A DNA stretch of 43,597 bases from Desulfuromonadales bacterium (GTDB lineage: Bacteria > Desulfobacterota > Desulfuromonadia > Desulfuromonadales > BM103), in the NCBI GenBank assembly GCA_023701265.1, contig JAMPXI010000007.1, positions 1-43,597 on the forward strand, written 5' to 3'. The position numbers and the translations under genes were made by a program. Shown here one piece after another: positions 1-9,306 of the stretch (positions are counted from its first letter, which is position 1; each line of letters begins with the position of its first letter). The notes under the pieces are model-generated. The model worked only from the letters and a program-made list of their open reading frames with translations, searched no databases and was not told the DNA's origin.

Positions 1-565
1 CATCCTCACCCGACTCGTAATGGGTCATGTCGGTGCTTGCCACAAGCAACGGAAGCTGCGGGCGGGTGAGCAGCGCCTGCGCCAGGCCGTCGCCGAGAGC
101 AAGCAAGGTCTCCAGCGACACGCGCCCGATGCACATCGGTGCGATGGCAACCTCGGCCAGCAGGGTCTTGAGGAATGGCACCTGTACTTCCAGCGAATGC
201 TCGTACAGATGGGCCTGGATATCGGCGGCTGCCGCCGGGCAGGCAGAGAGGATGGCCCCCGCCAGAGCCTCGGCAATCGGCACCGGACCGAGCGGGGTCT
301 CCCATCCGCCGTGTTGGTAGACCGCGGCCTGATGACCGGCGCCGTGATGATTGGGACCGAGGATGACCACTTCCGCCGGAATTTTCACGCCGGCGAAGGT
401 TCTGCCGGCCACGCTGCCCGAGTAGACATAGCCGGCGTGCGGGACCATGACGCCGTATGCTGGCTTTTTCGCGGTAACGGGAGGGATGAGTTGGTCGATG
501 GTCTGAGCGAGAGCAGCCGGGTGCTTGGGGTAGAATTGGCCGGCAACGGCAGGAGAACGCAGCAT
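1..565 (-). CDS. MEMO1 family protein (AmmeMemoRadiSam system protein B), 3' end cut by window edge
   Basis: The reading frame starts at ATG 565, behind a strong AGGAGG site, and runs off the left edge, so only 188 N-terminal residues are visible. The MEMO family signature is clear: PHAGY near residues 42-46, GPNHHG at 70-75, EHSLEVQVPF at 122-131 and STDMTHY at 177-183. MEMO proteins share a fold with class III extradiol dioxygenases and use such His/Asp residues around a metal site. In bacteria they often accompany an AMMECR1 protein and a radical-SAM enzyme, which would lie outside this window. The biochemical role of the bacterial family is not settled. The gene follows the TSUP permease by 21 bp and is probably cotranscribed with it. 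Confidence 0.88.
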   Translation of the reverse strand, partial: MLRSPAVAGQFYPKHPAALAQTIDQLIPPVTAKKPAYGVMVPHAGYVYSGSVAGRTFAGVKIPAEVVILGPNHHGAGHQAAVYQHGGWETPLGPVPIAEALAGAILSACPAAAADIQAHLYEHSLEVQVPFLKTLLAEVAIAPMCIGRVSLETLLALGDGLAQALLTRPQLPLLVASTDMTHYESGED

Positions 566-586
566 GGCAGCCTCCTCAAGAGCGGA

Positions 587-1408
587 TCAGGGCCAGAAGG
601 CACTTGCCGCCATGCGTATCCCCACCAGGATAATCAACATGGCGAAAATCCTCACCAGTCTAGCATGGCTGGTCTGATTGGCAATCCGCACGCCGACGCG
701 AGCCATGACGATCGTGAAGGGTGCCACCAGCACCGTGACCAGCATGTTGACGTAGCCGAGCGAAAATGGCGGCAGCTGCGGTAATCCCCAACCATGGATC
801 ATGTATGAGATGGTGCCGGCCAGAGCGGAAATCACCATCAACCCACTGGAGTTGCCGACCGCATGGTGCATCGAATGCTGCATCATCATGATCAGCGGTA
901 CGGCAATAACGCCGCCGCCCACGCCAAAAAAAGCGGAAAAGGAACCGATGATGAAGCCTACCGCAAGCAGCGCCCCCCACCCGGCCCTGGTTCCATTGCC
1001 TTCGGGAAGCTGCGGCGGGCGGGCAAATAGCTTGGTGCCGACACCGATCTGCATCAGGCCGAACATCCCCTTGAGCATGTCGCCGGAGAGACCGGCGGCC
1101 AGCGACGAGCCAACGGCGACGCCAACCACACTGCCGCAGGCCATGCGCAGCACCAGGTGCCAGTCGACATTGCCGCGTTTGCGATGTCCCAGAGCACTGC
1201 TGATGGCCGTGGGGATGATAATTGCCAGGCTGGTGCCGAAGGCAAGATGCACGATGATCTGCGGGGCAAAGCCAGCCAGCTTGAATGCCCAAAGAAACAT
1301 CGGAATCAGGATCAGTCCGCCACCGATACCGAACAGTCCGGCAAGCAGCCCGGCCAGGGCACCGACCAGGGCAAACATCAGCAGGATCGTAGGGGTGAGC
1401 AGTTCCAT
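587..1408 (-). CDS. TSUP family (TauE/SafE-type) anion permease
   Basis: This 273-residue, very hydrophobic protein has about eight predicted membrane segments. It shows the internal duplication typical of the TauE/SafE family: a glycine motif FGIGGG at residues 26-31 is repeated as FFGVGGG at 160-166. Family members export or import sulfite, sulfoacetate or related organosulfur anions across the cytoplasmic membrane; the substrate cannot be read from sequence. The start is ATG 1408 with only a weak ribosome site. It is the first gene of a probable two-gene unit with the MEMO protein and lies just past the tRNA-Cys terminator. Confidence 0.9.
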   Translation of the reverse strand: MELLTPTILLMFALVGALAGLLAGLFGIGGGLILIPMFLWAFKLAGFAPQIIVHLAFGTSLAIIIPTAISSALGHRKRGNVDWHLVLRMACGSVVGVAVGSSLAAGLSGDMLKGMFGLMQIGVGTKLFARPPQLPEGNGTRAGWGALLAVGFIIGSFSAFFGVGGGVIAVPLIMMMQHSMHHAVGNSSGLMVISALAGTISYMIHGWGLPQLPPFSLGYVNMLVTVLVAPFTIVMARVGVRIANQTSHARLVRIFAMLIILVGIRMAASAFWP

Positions 1409-1426
1409 GGCGTTGGACCGCGCAAG

Positions 1427-1457
1427 TAAAAAAGCCAGCCTTTCAGGGGCTGGCTTG
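1427..1457 (-). terminator. Rho-independent terminator after tRNA-Cys
   Basis: A 9-bp stem (1432-1440 with 1448-1456, core GCCAGCC/GGCTGGC) with a 7-nt loop is followed on the minus strand by a run of T residues (A1428-A1433 on plus). It lies 7 bases beyond the tRNA-Cys CCA end and upstream of the TSUP gene. Confidence 0.85.
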
Positions 1458-1463
1458 AATTAA

Positions 1464-1537
<74 letters not shown>

Positions 1538-1555
1538 GTTGAGAAACGGAAGTCT

Positions 1556-1585
1556 TGAATACCAAACCGCGGGGAGCACTGTCAA
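1556..1585 (-). promoter_or_regulatory. Sigma-70 promoter of tRNA-Cys
   Basis: The -35 is TTGACA (1585-1580) and the -10 is TATTCA (1561-1556), with an 18-bp spacer. The predicted start lies about 10 bases before the mature tRNA 5' end. Confidence 0.55.
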
Positions 1586-1599
1586 GGGTTAAGAGACCG

Positions 1600-1619
1600 G
1601 CAGCCGCTATTCCGGCTGC
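1600..1619 (-). terminator. Possible weak terminator hairpin at the end of the secretin-like gene
   Basis: A 7-bp stem (GCAGCCG 1600-1606 with CGGCTGC 1613-1619) carries the stop codon of the secretin-like gene in its loop. Only a short T-rich stretch follows, so termination is uncertain. Confidence 0.3.
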
Positions 1620-2509
1620 AATTCCACCCGGACACGGATGTTTCCGCGCCCCTCCCCGCTCTGTGCGCCGATTCCGAGGATCTCCCGGCTGACTTCATCG
1701 TTGCCGGCCATCGTCCCGCCAAGATTGAACCATTCGCCCAAACGGACGCGAACCGTGGTGGTCAGGTCACTGAAGCGGATCTCGCGCTCGCCGCGCGCAT
1801 CGATAAAGGCCATGAACGGATGGATCGCCAGTTCGGCGTGTTCACCGGCGAACAAGGTAGGGATAACCTCAAAGCCGGTATCGACCGACTCGTAGCGAAC
1901 GCTTTCGACGATGCGCGCATGGCGGCGGGCCAGCACCAGCCAGCGTTCGGTGAACGGCAGGCGCTGACCAACGCTGATGCGGGCGGGCGATCCTTCGAGG
2001 GAGGTCAGGAACTGGCCGGCGCGGTGCGTTTCCACCCGACTGCCGGCACTGCCGCTGCCGACGATCATGCCATGATCACCGCCAACGATGACCGTGGCCC
2101 CGCCAAACGCAGGCGGATGTGCCGTCGGTCGATCGCCGACGACAACGCTGGCGTCACCGCCAGAGACATATATCGAGCCTCCGGCGGAACTTGCACGACT
2201 GCTCTCCTGTTGATCCTGGGCCACGTAGACCCGCAGCATTCGCGCGGGTCTATCGAGCCTGGCGATCAATTCCGCGACACCGGCGAGATCGGCCGCGCTG
2301 GCATTAACCACCAGGCTGTTGTCGATGGCCGTCACTTTGGCGTCGTCGCCGAGAACCATCCGCACCGCCTCGGCAACCTCCGTTGCCCGGCGGTGCTTGA
2401 GGTCGAAGATGCGTGTCTCGGCCGAGGCAACCGTGGCGAACGCGAAAGAAATGACCAGGAAACCAAGCCAACGGCACATACTGACAACGTTCTTCTTAGC
2501 AGTTTTCAA
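1607..2509 (-). CDS. Short secretin-domain periplasmic protein
   Basis: This 300-residue protein begins with a signal peptide (basic start, hydrophobic stretch, cleavage near AxA at residue 30). A secretin N-terminal (NolW/N1-like) domain follows at about residues 33-90, recognisable from a segment resembling LKHRRATEVAEAV and the ID-N-LVVNA pattern. After a Gly/Ser-rich middle, residues about 165-298 resemble part of the type II/III secretin C-terminal domain (SVGQRLPF, FEVIPTLF, VRVRLGEWFNLGG). It is much shorter than pore-forming secretins. The TTG start at 2509 overlaps the P460 stop (TTGA) and gives a basic signal-peptide start; ATG 2479 is the alternative. It may be an accessory envelope protein; function unknown. 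Confidence 0.75.
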   Translation of the reverse strand: MKTAKKNVVSMCRWLGFLVISFAFATVASAETRIFDLKHRRATEVAEAVRMVLGDDAKVTAIDNSLVVNASAADLAGVAELIARLDRPARMLRVYVAQDQQESSRASSAGGSIYVSGGDASVVVGDRPTAHPPAFGGATVIVGGDHGMIVGSGSAGSRVETHRAGQFLTSLEGSPARISVGQRLPFTERWLVLARRHARIVESVRYESVDTGFEVIPTLFAGEHAELAIHPFMAFIDARGEREIRFSDLTTTVRVRLGEWFNLGGTMAGNDEVSREILGIGAQSGEGRGNIRVRVELQPE

Positions 2510-3000
2510 GGTGTCTTGACGCTCTTGGTGAATAAATAGTCATTGCTGGCCACGGGGGTGTGGCAGCCGAAACATTCAGCCACAAAATCCGCGTCCTTGC
2601 CATAGGGTTTCAACTCGTTGCCGACAAAACGGGCAAAGCCCCAACCACCGGTCTTCTTGTATATCTCCGAATTCTTGACCATGAACTCAACCTGAACAAA
2701 GGCTCCCGGTTCGGTTGCTACCGGAAAAGCAGGGTTTTTTTCAGCTTTCCAGGCAACCTTGGCCAGCACACAGCCATCTGGCAGCGGCAGAGTCCCGGCC
2801 CGCAGGGCTTGCACGGCAGTCTCATTGCCGGTGATGATGCGGATGTGACCCTTGTCCTCCCGGTACGAAGGGGCGATGACACGCCAGTTCATGTACTCAG
2901 GAAAGAGCGCGATGCCATTGGGCGATACCGGCGGCTCCGCCGCACCCAGTGACCCGGCAATAAGCAGCAAAGAAATACCAACCAGAACCAGCTTTCGCAT
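2506..3000 (-). CDS. Cytochrome P460 family periplasmic haem protein
   Basis: The protein has 164 residues from ATG 3000, chosen because AAGGAGG sits 7 bases upstream and a signal peptide follows at once (MRKLVLVGISLLLIAGSLGA). The mature part has the P460 pattern (FPEYMNWRVIAPS, GHIRIITGN, GAFVQVEFMVKN, GGWGFARF), ending in a c-type haem site CFGCH. P460 cytochromes oxidise hydroxylamine or act in nitrogen-oxide stress; in metal-reducing bacteria the family is common but poorly characterised. It is the first gene of a two-gene unit, with its stop codon overlapping the secretin-like gene. Confidence 0.87.
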   Translation of the reverse strand: MRKLVLVGISLLLIAGSLGAAEPPVSPNGIALFPEYMNWRVIAPSYREDKGHIRIITGNETAVQALRAGTLPLPDGCVLAKVAWKAEKNPAFPVATEPGAFVQVEFMVKNSEIYKKTGGWGFARFVGNELKPYGKDADFVAECFGCHTPVASNDYLFTKSVKTP

Positions 3001-3180
3001 TTTGACCTCCTTGTCATGTTTTAGAGGAAGCATATCACAAGGGTGAATTTCTGCTGACAATCCCAGGAATCTATCCGACCCTTCATGTGCAGACAGGAGA
3101 TGGTCGTGGGAAAGGTGATGGCGAACTACAGGGATGGGTTCAGAGGGGTGAGAATAACCACTGGCAGATGGCCAAAACGC

Positions 3181-3213
3181 ACTTAGGCCACCTCGCGAGG
3201 AAGTGGCCTAAGT
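3181..3213 (-). terminator. Terminator hairpin after tRNA-Pro
   Basis: A perfect 11-bp inverted repeat (ACTTAGGCCAC 3181-3191 with GTGGCCTAAGT 3203-3213), with a short CTCGCGAG-type palindrome in the loop, is followed on minus by a short TTTT. It lies 15 bases past the tRNA-Pro CCA end. The rest of 3001-3369 holds only the tRNA, its promoter and a leader for the P460 gene. Confidence 0.7.
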
Positions 3214-3225
3214 GTCCGTTGTTGT

Positions 3226-3304
<79 letters not shown>

Positions 3305-3322
3305 TCAGCACAACGGAGACGG

Positions 3323-3351
3323 ATTATGCGTCAGCATCCTCCGGTTGTCAA
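3323..3351 (-). promoter_or_regulatory. Sigma-70 promoter of tRNA-Pro
   Basis: The -35 is TTGACA (3351-3346) and the -10 is CATAAT (3328-3323), with a 17-bp spacer. The tRNA begins 18 bases beyond the -10. The promoter fills the short gap after the downstream paaK. Confidence 0.75.
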
Positions 3352-3369
3352 GGCTTAACAGGCCTGTGG

Positions 3370-4671
3370 CTAGCGTTTACGCCGATCAATCACCCTCTGC
3401 GCCTTCCCTTCATGACGCGGAATCGAGGCCGGCTCGACCAGCTTGACCCGGCAGCCGATGTTGAGCATCGATGCCAGGCGCTTCTCGACCTGACTGACGA
3501 AGGCCCGCTGTTTTTTCATCTCGTCGAAGAAGATCGTTTCGTTGACCTCGACCAATACTTCCAGGGTGTCGACGTTGTCGATCCGGTCGACCACCAACTG
3601 GTAGTGAGGCTCGCACCCTTCAACCTGGAAAAGCACCTCCTCAATCTGCGTCGGAAAGACGTTGACCCCCTTGATGATCAGCATGTCATCCGAGCGCCCG
3701 CGAGTCTTTTCCATGCGCACCAGAGTCCGCCCGCAACTGCATGGTTCGTAAATGAGCCGGGTAATGTCGCGGGTGCGATAGCGAATGACGGGGAGCGCTT
3801 CCTTGGTCAGAGTGGTCAGTACCAGTTCCCCAACCTCGCCCGGCGGCAGAACCTCGCCGGTTTCCGGATTGATGATCTCGGGGAGGAAATGATCCTCGAA
3901 GATGTGCATGCCGCACCGGCCATGACATTCGCCGGCAACCCCAGGCCCCATGACTTCCGAGAGCCCGTAGTTGTCGGTGGCGATGATGCCGAGGCGCTGC
4001 TCGATCTCGCGACGCATCTCCTCGCTCCACGGTTCGCCGCCAAACAGGCCGACCCGCAACTGCATGCTTTTCGGGTCGATCCCCGACTTTTCCATGCGGT
4101 CAACCAGGGTCAGGGCATAACTGGGGGTACCGACCAAGGCAGTAGTGCGGTAGTCCTGCATGATCATGATCTGCTTTTCGGTGTTGCCACCCCCCATCGG
4201 GATCACCGATGCACCGATCAATTCGGCACCATAGTGCAGGCCGAAGGCGCCGGTGAACATGCCGTAACCGAAGGTAATCTGAACCACATCGTCGCTGCTC
4301 ACGCCGGCAGAGGTAAGAAAGCGCGCCACCAGGTGCGACCAGGTTTTGATGTCGTTGCGGGTATAACCGACCACCGTCGGTTTGCCGGTGGTGCCCGAGG
4401 ATGAGTGGATACGCACCACTTCGCGCAGCGGCACGGCGAACATCCCGTACGGATAGTTGAGGCGCATGTCCTCCTTGGCCGTGAACGGGAGCCGGCGCAG
4501 GTCGTCGAGCGACTGGATGTCTTCGGGGATAATCCCCATCTCGTCGAATTTGCGACGATAGCAGGTGACGTTCTTGTACGCCCGATTGAGGGTGGCCTGC
4601 AGACGTTCCAGCTGCAGTTGCGCCAATTCCTCCCGCGGCATGCATTCGTGTGTGGAATCCCAGATCTCCAT
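3370..4671 (-). CDS. Phenylacetate-CoA ligase family enzyme (second copy)
   Basis: The 433-residue protein belongs to the PaaK branch of adenylate-forming enzymes, which make aryl- or acyl-CoA from the acid, ATP and CoA in the cytoplasm. Visible motifs are the AMP-binding loop [15 protein letters not shown], the segment [21 protein letters not shown] and the C-terminal [23 protein letters not shown] 4671 is used because it lies 4 bp after livF and has GGAGCG upstream; the longer frame would overlap livF by 40 codons. It closes the Liv operon and is paralogous to the copy at 10935-12242. The exact acid used (phenylacetate, indoleacetate or a branched acid) is not readable. Confidence 0.93.
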   Translation of the reverse strand: MEIWDSTHECMPREELAQLQLERLQATLNRAYKNVTCYRRKFDEMGIIPEDIQSLDDLRRLPFTAKEDMRLNYPYGMFAVPLREVVRIHSSSGTTGKPTVVGYTRNDIKTWSHLVARFLTSAGVSSDDVVQITFGYGMFTGAFGLHYGAELIGASVIPMGGGNTEKQIMIMQDYRTTALVGTPSYALTLVDRMEKSGIDPKSMQLRVGLFGGEPWSEEMRREIEQRLGIIATDNYGLSEVMGPGVAGECHGRCGMHIFEDHFLPEIINPETGEVLPPGEVGELVLTTLTKEALPVIRYRTRDITRLIYEPCSCGRTLVRMEKTRGRSDDMLIIKGVNVFPTQIEEVLFQVEGCEPHYQLVVDRIDNVDTLEVLVEVNETIFFDEMKKQRAFVSQVEKRLASMLNIGCRVKLVEPASIPRHEGKAQRVIDRRKR

Positions 4672-4675
4672 GTCG

Positions 4676-5419
4676 CTAACGCTCCCAGATTTCCTTCTTT
4701 TCCTTGCCAAGATAGGCCCGCTGCACTTCCTTGTTCCCCAGTAGTTCGGCGGAACTCTCTTCGAGGATGACTTTCCCCGTTTCCAACACGTAGCCACGAC
4801 TGGCCAGCTTCAGTGCCGCTTTGGCGTTCTGCTCGACCAACAGCACAGTGGTGCCCATATCACGAGTCAATGCCGCGATGACTGCAAAGATTTCCTGGAC
4901 GACCAAAGGCGCCAACCCCATCGAGGGCTCGTCGAGCAGGAGCAGTTTGGGGCGGGCCATCAACGCCCGGCCAATCGCGAGCATCTGCTGTTCACCACCG
5001 GAGAGAGTACCGGCCAACTGCCGTCGACGCTCACGCAGACGTGGAAAGAGCTGGTAGATTTCATCCAGGCTGGCCCGGATCTTCGCCCGTCCCTCACGCC
5101 GGCGATAGCGCAGATAGGCCCCCAATTCCAGGTTATCCTCGACGGTCAGCGGCTTGAAGACCTGACGGCCTTCGGGCACCTGGGATATCCCCAACTCGAC
5201 GATCCGCTCCGGCGCCAGTGAATGAATCGGTTCCCCCGCAAAGACGATCTCGCCATTGCGCACCGGGGTCACCGCGGAAAGGGAATTGAGGATGGTGGTC
5301 TTCCCGGCACCGTTGGCGCCGATCAGGGTGACAATTTCCCCCTGCTTGAGATGCAGGGAGACGTTCTTCAGGGCATGCACCTGGCCATAGTAGGTGTTGA
5401 TGTTCTTGACCTTGAGCAT
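4676..5419 (-). CDS. livF: Branched-chain amino acid type ABC transporter ATPase LivF
   Basis: The 247-residue ATPase has Walker [10 protein letters not shown] (34-42), signature LSGGEQQ (139-145) and Walker [12 protein letters not shown] ending near 169. The segment [17 protein letters not shown] is a LivF hallmark. It couples ATP hydrolysis to import of branched-chain amino acids or related hydrophobic or aromatic acids through LivH/LivM. It starts 5 bp after livG and is followed after 4 bp by paaK, so it is inside the operon. Confidence 0.95.
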   Translation of the reverse strand: MLKVKNINTYYGQVHALKNVSLHLKQGEIVTLIGANGAGKTTILNSLSAVTPVRNGEIVFAGEPIHSLAPERIVELGISQVPEGRQVFKPLTVEDNLELGAYLRYRRREGRAKIRASLDEIYQLFPRLRERRRQLAGTLSGGEQQMLAIGRALMARPKLLLLDEPSMGLAPLVVQEIFAVIAALTRDMGTTVLLVEQNAKAALKLASRGYVLETGKVILEESSAELLGNKEVQRAYLGKEKKEIWER

Positions 5420-5424
5420 CGCGC

Positions 5425-6177
5425 CTACTCATCCCCCAGATAGGCGGCGATCACCTCGGGATTTTCCTGAATCTGGCGCGGGGTTCCCTCGGCAAGTTTC
5501 CTGCCGAGGTTGAGCACCACGATGGTATCGCAGATGTCCATCACCAGCTCCATGTCATGTTCGACCAGCACGACCGTCACCCCGGTTTCGCGGATTTTGC
5601 GGATCAGGTCGCCGAGCTGCCAAGTCTCGCGACTGTTGAGCCCGGCGGCCGGCTCATCCATCAGCATGATGCGCGGCTGCACCGCCAGGGCGCGGGCGAT
5701 CTCCAGCATACGCCCCTTGCCGAACGGCAGGTTGGCGGCAGCCATATCGGCGAGATCGGCGATGCCGACGAACTCCAGCAACTCCTGGGCCTGTTCACGG
5801 ATGCGTCGTTCTTCGCGCAGATGCTGCGGCAACTTGAAGGCACAGGCGATGAACCCGCTGCGGCTGCGGGTGTGCAGCCCGACCATGACGTTTTCCAGCA
5901 CGGACATCTTGCCGAACAGCTCGATATTCTGAAAGGTCCGCACCAGACCCAGGCGGGTGAGTCGTTCCGGCGGCAATCCGCTGATGTCGCTGCCCTCGAG
6001 AGTGATGCGGCCGGCAGAGCGCGTGTAGATGCCGGTAATGATATTGAACAGCGTGGTCTTGCCGGCCCCGTTGGGGCCGATCACACCGGTGATCTCCCCG
6101 GCGCGGGCGGAAAAGGAAACGTCGTCAAGAGCCGTGAGGCCACCGAAGACGCAGGTAATGCCGTGGATATCAAGCAT
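5425..6177 (-). CDS. livG: Branched-chain amino acid type ABC transporter ATPase LivG
   Basis: The 250-residue ATPase has Walker [10 protein letters not shown] (34-42) and the LivG-type signature region [17 protein letters not shown], in place of a canonical LSGGQ, followed by [10 protein letters not shown] and the H-loop EHDMELVM. Its ATG lies inside the last codons of livM (8-bp overlap), indicating translational coupling. Partner of LivF in the same importer. Confidence 0.95.
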   Translation of the reverse strand: MLDIHGITCVFGGLTALDDVSFSARAGEITGVIGPNGAGKTTLFNIITGIYTRSAGRITLEGSDISGLPPERLTRLGLVRTFQNIELFGKMSVLENVMVGLHTRSRSGFIACAFKLPQHLREERRIREQAQELLEFVGIADLADMAAANLPFGKGRMLEIARALAVQPRIMLMDEPAAGLNSRETWQLGDLIRKIRETGVTVVLVEHDMELVMDICDTIVVLNLGRKLAEGTPRQIQENPEVIAAYLGDE

Positions 6178-7135
6178 CCTGTCCCGCCCTCCCCGGCCAC
6201 AGCCTGCGAATTCCCGCCCACAACATCTCGAAGCCCTGCACCAGCCCTCCGGGGAGGAACATGGTCATGACAATCAGCAGCAGCCCGTAAACGACGATAT
6301 CGTAATCCTGGAAAGTACGCAGGAATTCGGGGAGCAAGGTGAGCAGTGCGGCGCCGAGGCAGGAGCCGTAGATGCTTCCCAGGCCGCCGATGATGACCAT
6401 GGTCAGCAGTTCCACCGAGAAATGAAAGCCGAAGGTGCTCGGTGAAATGAACGTCACGGTGTGGGCATAGAGACTGCCGGCAAGGCAGGAGATGACCGCC
6501 GAACAGGTGAAGACCTGAACCTTGAGCAGGCGGGCATTGACGCCAAGCACCCGGGCAGCCACCTCCGAGTCGTGAATGGCGCGCAGGGCCCGGCCGATGC
6601 GTGACTGGGTCAGATTGACGGCCAGCAGCATGACCAGCAGAGCCATTGTCCAGACCAGGTAGTAGCTCTTCAGGTCGCTGTCGAAATGAAGATTGCCGAT
6701 GCCCAGTCCGGGCACCCCGGAAAAGCCGGAGGGCCCGCCGGTGACATCGACATACTCATTGAGCACAATGTAGATGATGATGCCAAAGCCCAGGGTGGCC
6801 ATTGCCAGGTAGTGCCCCTTGAGCTTGAGAATCGGAAACCCGATAACGAAAGCGAGCAGTCCGACCGCCATCGCCGCCACGGCCATCGCCGTCCAGGGGT
6901 TCCAGCCGTAAGTCGTGGTCAGGATGCCGGAGAGATAGGCGCCCAGACCGTAAAAAGCCGCCTGACCGAGAGAAATCTGCCCGGCGAAACCAAGCAGCAG
7001 GTTGAGCGCCACCGCCAGCATGGTGTTGATGCCGACAAAGACCAGCACGTTGAGCAGATAGCCGCCCTTGATCGTGGCCGGGACAGCCAGCGCAACGGCG
7101 GCAAACAGGGCAAATTTGATCAGTTCCCGACGCAT
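6170..7135 (-). CDS. livM: Branched-chain amino acid type ABC permease LivM
   Basis: This 321-residue membrane protein has eight or more hydrophobic segments and the LivM core [24 protein letters not shown], plus [11 protein letters not shown] and [20 protein letters not shown], the cytoplasmic loop that contacts the ATPases. It forms the channel with LivH. It starts 7 bp after the livH stop and overlaps livG. Confidence 0.95.
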   Translation of the reverse strand: MRRELIKFALFAAVALAVPATIKGGYLLNVLVFVGINTMLAVALNLLLGFAGQISLGQAAFYGLGAYLSGILTTTYGWNPWTAMAVAAMAVGLLAFVIGFPILKLKGHYLAMATLGFGIIIYIVLNEYVDVTGGPSGFSGVPGLGIGNLHFDSDLKSYYLVWTMALLVMLLAVNLTQSRIGRALRAIHDSEVAARVLGVNARLLKVQVFTCSAVISCLAGSLYAHTVTFISPSTFGFHFSVELLTMVIIGGLGSIYGSCLGAALLTLLPEFLRTFQDYDIVVYGLLLIVMTMFLPGGLVQGFEMLWAGIRRLWPGRAGQDA

Positions 7136-7142
7136 GCCCGTA

Positions 7143-8027
7143 CTAGACCCGCTCGCTCTCGCCGCTGCTGAACAATCCCTGCGGACGCAGGAAGAGGATC
7201 AGCAGGAGAATGACGAAGGTCACCGCATCCTTGTACCCCGAGGAGATCAACCCGGCACCGAGCGCTTCCAGCACACCGAGCAGCAGGCCGCCCAGGACCG
7301 TGCCGATGCCGTTGCTCATGCCGCCAATGATGGCGGCACAGAAACCTTTGAGGCCGAGCATGATGCCGACGTCATAGGAAGTCATGGTCAGCGGCGCGAC
7401 GATGATCCCGGCCAGTGCGCCCATCCCCGAGGCCAGCAGGAAGGAGAACATCACCATGCGCCGCACGTCGATGCCGACCAGACCGGCCGCGCGCTGGTTG
7501 ACTGCGCAGGCCCGCAACGCCTTGCCGGTAATGGTGTACTGGAAAAACAGCTTGTTGACCACGATCAGCAGGACGGTCAAGGCGAAGATCCACAGGTGCT
7601 GGGGGAGCAGGGTCGCCCCGGCCAGCGCAATCGGTTCATCGCCGGAAAAGGTCGGCAGAGCGTGGGTATCCTTCCCCCACACCAGCATGGCGATGCCGCG
7701 TACCAGGATGCTGCCGCCGATGGTGATGATCACCAAGCCCAGTGGCGTGGCCCGGCGCAACGGCCGGATGGCCAGTCGCTCGAACATGACCCCGGAGGCC
7801 GCGGCACAGAGCACGGCAAGCACCAGGGCCGCGACCAGCGGGAGTTGGTGGATCGTGTAGAAATAGACCCCGAACATGCCGCCCAGCATGACGAACTCCC
7901 CCTGGGCGAAATTGATGATCCCGGTGGAGTTGTAGATGATGGCGAAACCGAGGCCGATCAGCGCGTAGATAGCGCCGGTGGCCAGTCCCGAAAGCAGGTA
8001 TTGCGAGAGTTGCTGGGAAAAATCCAT
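7143..8027 (-). CDS. livH: Branched-chain amino acid type ABC permease LivH
   Basis: The protein has 294 residues from ATG 8027 (MDFSQQLSQYLL). The frame can be extended 20 codons to a TTG, but that extension is the translation of a 14-bp hairpin, so it was rejected. Family motifs include GAIYALIGLGFAIIYNSTGIINFAQGEF and the loop GKALRACAVNQRAAGLVGI. It is multi-spanning and forms the translocation pore with LivM. No strong ribosome site is visible, and a stable hairpin lies just upstream, suggesting lower expression than the binding-protein genes. Confidence 0.93.
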   Translation of the reverse strand: MDFSQQLSQYLLSGLATGAIYALIGLGFAIIYNSTGIINFAQGEFVMLGGMFGVYFYTIHQLPLVAALVLAVLCAAASGVMFERLAIRPLRRATPLGLVIITIGGSILVRGIAMLVWGKDTHALPTFSGDEPIALAGATLLPQHLWIFALTVLLIVVNKLFFQYTITGKALRACAVNQRAAGLVGIDVRRMVMFSFLLASGMGALAGIIVAPLTMTSYDVGIMLGLKGFCAAIIGGMSNGIGTVLGGLLLGVLEALGAGLISSGYKDAVTFVILLLILFLRPQGLFSSGESERV

Positions 8028-8052
8028 AAAATCTGTAATCGCAGTCAAAGGT

Positions 8053-8084
8053 GCAGCGCAGGCGGAATGCTCCGCCTGCGCTGC
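8053..8084 (-). promoter_or_regulatory. Intercistronic 14-bp hairpin between binding-protein gene and livH
   Basis: A perfect 14-bp inverted repeat (8053-8066 with 8071-8084, GC-rich) around a 4-nt loop. No T-run follows on minus, so it is not a classic terminator. Its place between substrate-binding protein and permease genes fits an mRNA-stabilising or partial-termination element. Confidence 0.75.
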
Positions 8085-8123
8085 CAATTAAATAGGCGCT
8101 ACAAAGAAACGATCAGGGCACGG

Positions 8124-9281
8124 TCAGTCAACCAGCACCCAGTCCTTGTTCCTGATTTCCACGAGAACAAAGGCATCCTTGGTCAGACCGGCATGATCGG
8201 CGGCGGAGAAACCGAAGACGCCGCCGATGCCGGCAAAGCCGGAGATCTTCTCCAACTGGTCGCGAATCGCCGCCGGGGTGTCGGCACCCTGCTCGAGAGC
8301 CTTCTTCAGGAGCATGACCGCATCCCAGGCATGCCCGCCGAAGTGATCGCCTTCCACACCGAAGTTCTTCTTATAGTCCTGCACATAGGCCATCAGCGCC
8401 TTCTTCTGGGGTGCAGCGGCCGGCAGCAGGTCGGCGACGATGACTTGCCCTGAAGGGAGGATGATCCCCTCGGCGGCCTCGCCGGCCAGTTCGATGAACT
8501 TCTTGGAGGAGACGCCGTGACTCATGAACAGTGGCAGCTTGATGCCAAGCTGGCGGGCGTTCTTGGCCACCACGGCGGGGCCGGGGTTGGTCCCCCAGCA
8601 GATGATCGCCTGGGCTTCGCTGCCGCGGATCTTGGTCAGCTGAGCGGTCATGTCGGTATCCTTCGGACCGAAAGTGTCATCGACCGTCAGGGTCATACCG
8701 AACTTGGTTGCCTGGTTCTTGAGCTGCTCGCGCCCGGAGGCGCCAAAGCCGTCAGAGGCCGTGAGGATAGCAACCTTGTCGAGCTTGCGCTTCTGCAGAT
8801 GCTCGAAGATGCGGGCCACCGCCAGCGTGTCATTCTGTGCGGTCTTGAAAGTCCAGGGGTTGACCGGATCGGTGATCTTGCTGCCGGCGGCGCAGGAGAT
8901 CAGGGGGATCTGCTCCTTCTCGGTCACCGGTTTGACCGCCATCGTTTCGCCGGTGGTGCTCGGCCCGATGATGGCGACCACCTTGTCGTCCTTGATCAGC
9001 TTGGTGGCCAACTGCACCGCCTTGGTCGGGTCGCCGGTGGTATCGTAAATCACCAGCTCAAGCGGCCGCCCTTTGATGCCGCCCGTTTTGTTGATCTCGT
9101 CGACCACCATCTGGGCGGTGTTGCGCTCCGGCTCGCCGAGGAACGACGGCGGACCGGTCACGGAGAAGAGAGCGCCAATCTTGATCGGCTCAATCTTGAC
9201 CGGCTCGGCGGCAATAGCCGCACCGACCGAGGAAAACAGCGCCAGTAGCAGCGTTGCAATACGAATAAATCGGGTCTTCAT
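8124..9281 (-). CDS. LivK-type substrate-binding protein (copy 1)
   Basis: A 385-residue periplasmic binding protein with a signal peptide of about 24 residues ending AIAA. It matches the type I periplasmic (Leu/Ile/Val-binding) family: IKIGALFSVTGPPSFLGEPE, DKVVAIIGPSTTGETMAVKPV, TASDGFGASGREQLK. AGGAGG lies 5 bases before ATG 9281. It delivers the ligand to LivHMGF. It is a close paralogue of the upstream gene at 9307-10443, with long nearly identical stretches, indicating tandem duplication. The ligand could be branched-chain or aromatic amino acids, or aryl acids. Confidence 0.94.
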   Translation of the reverse strand: MKTRFIRIATLLLALFSSVGAAIAAEPVKIEPIKIGALFSVTGPPSFLGEPERNTAQMVVDEINKTGGIKGRPLELVIYDTTGDPTKAVQLATKLIKDDKVVAIIGPSTTGETMAVKPVTEKEQIPLISCAAGSKITDPVNPWTFKTAQNDTLAVARIFEHLQKRKLDKVAILTASDGFGASGREQLKNQATKFGMTLTVDDTFGPKDTDMTAQLTKIRGSEAQAIICWGTNPGPAVVAKNARQLGIKLPLFMSHGVSSKKFIELAGEAAEGIILPSGQVIVADLLPAAAPQKKALMAYVQDYKKNFGVEGDHFGGHAWDAVMLLKKALEQGADTPAAIRDQLEKISGFAGIGGVFGFSAADHAGLTKDAFVLVEIRNKDWVLVD

Positions 9282-9306
9282 GTCATCCTCCTGAAATCAC
9301 CGTGAA

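Noticed and set aside
7068-8453. 461-residue open frame on plus across livM, livH and the binding-protein gene
   Set aside because: It is antisense to well-recognised transporter genes, has no motif, and crosses three real genes and a hairpin.
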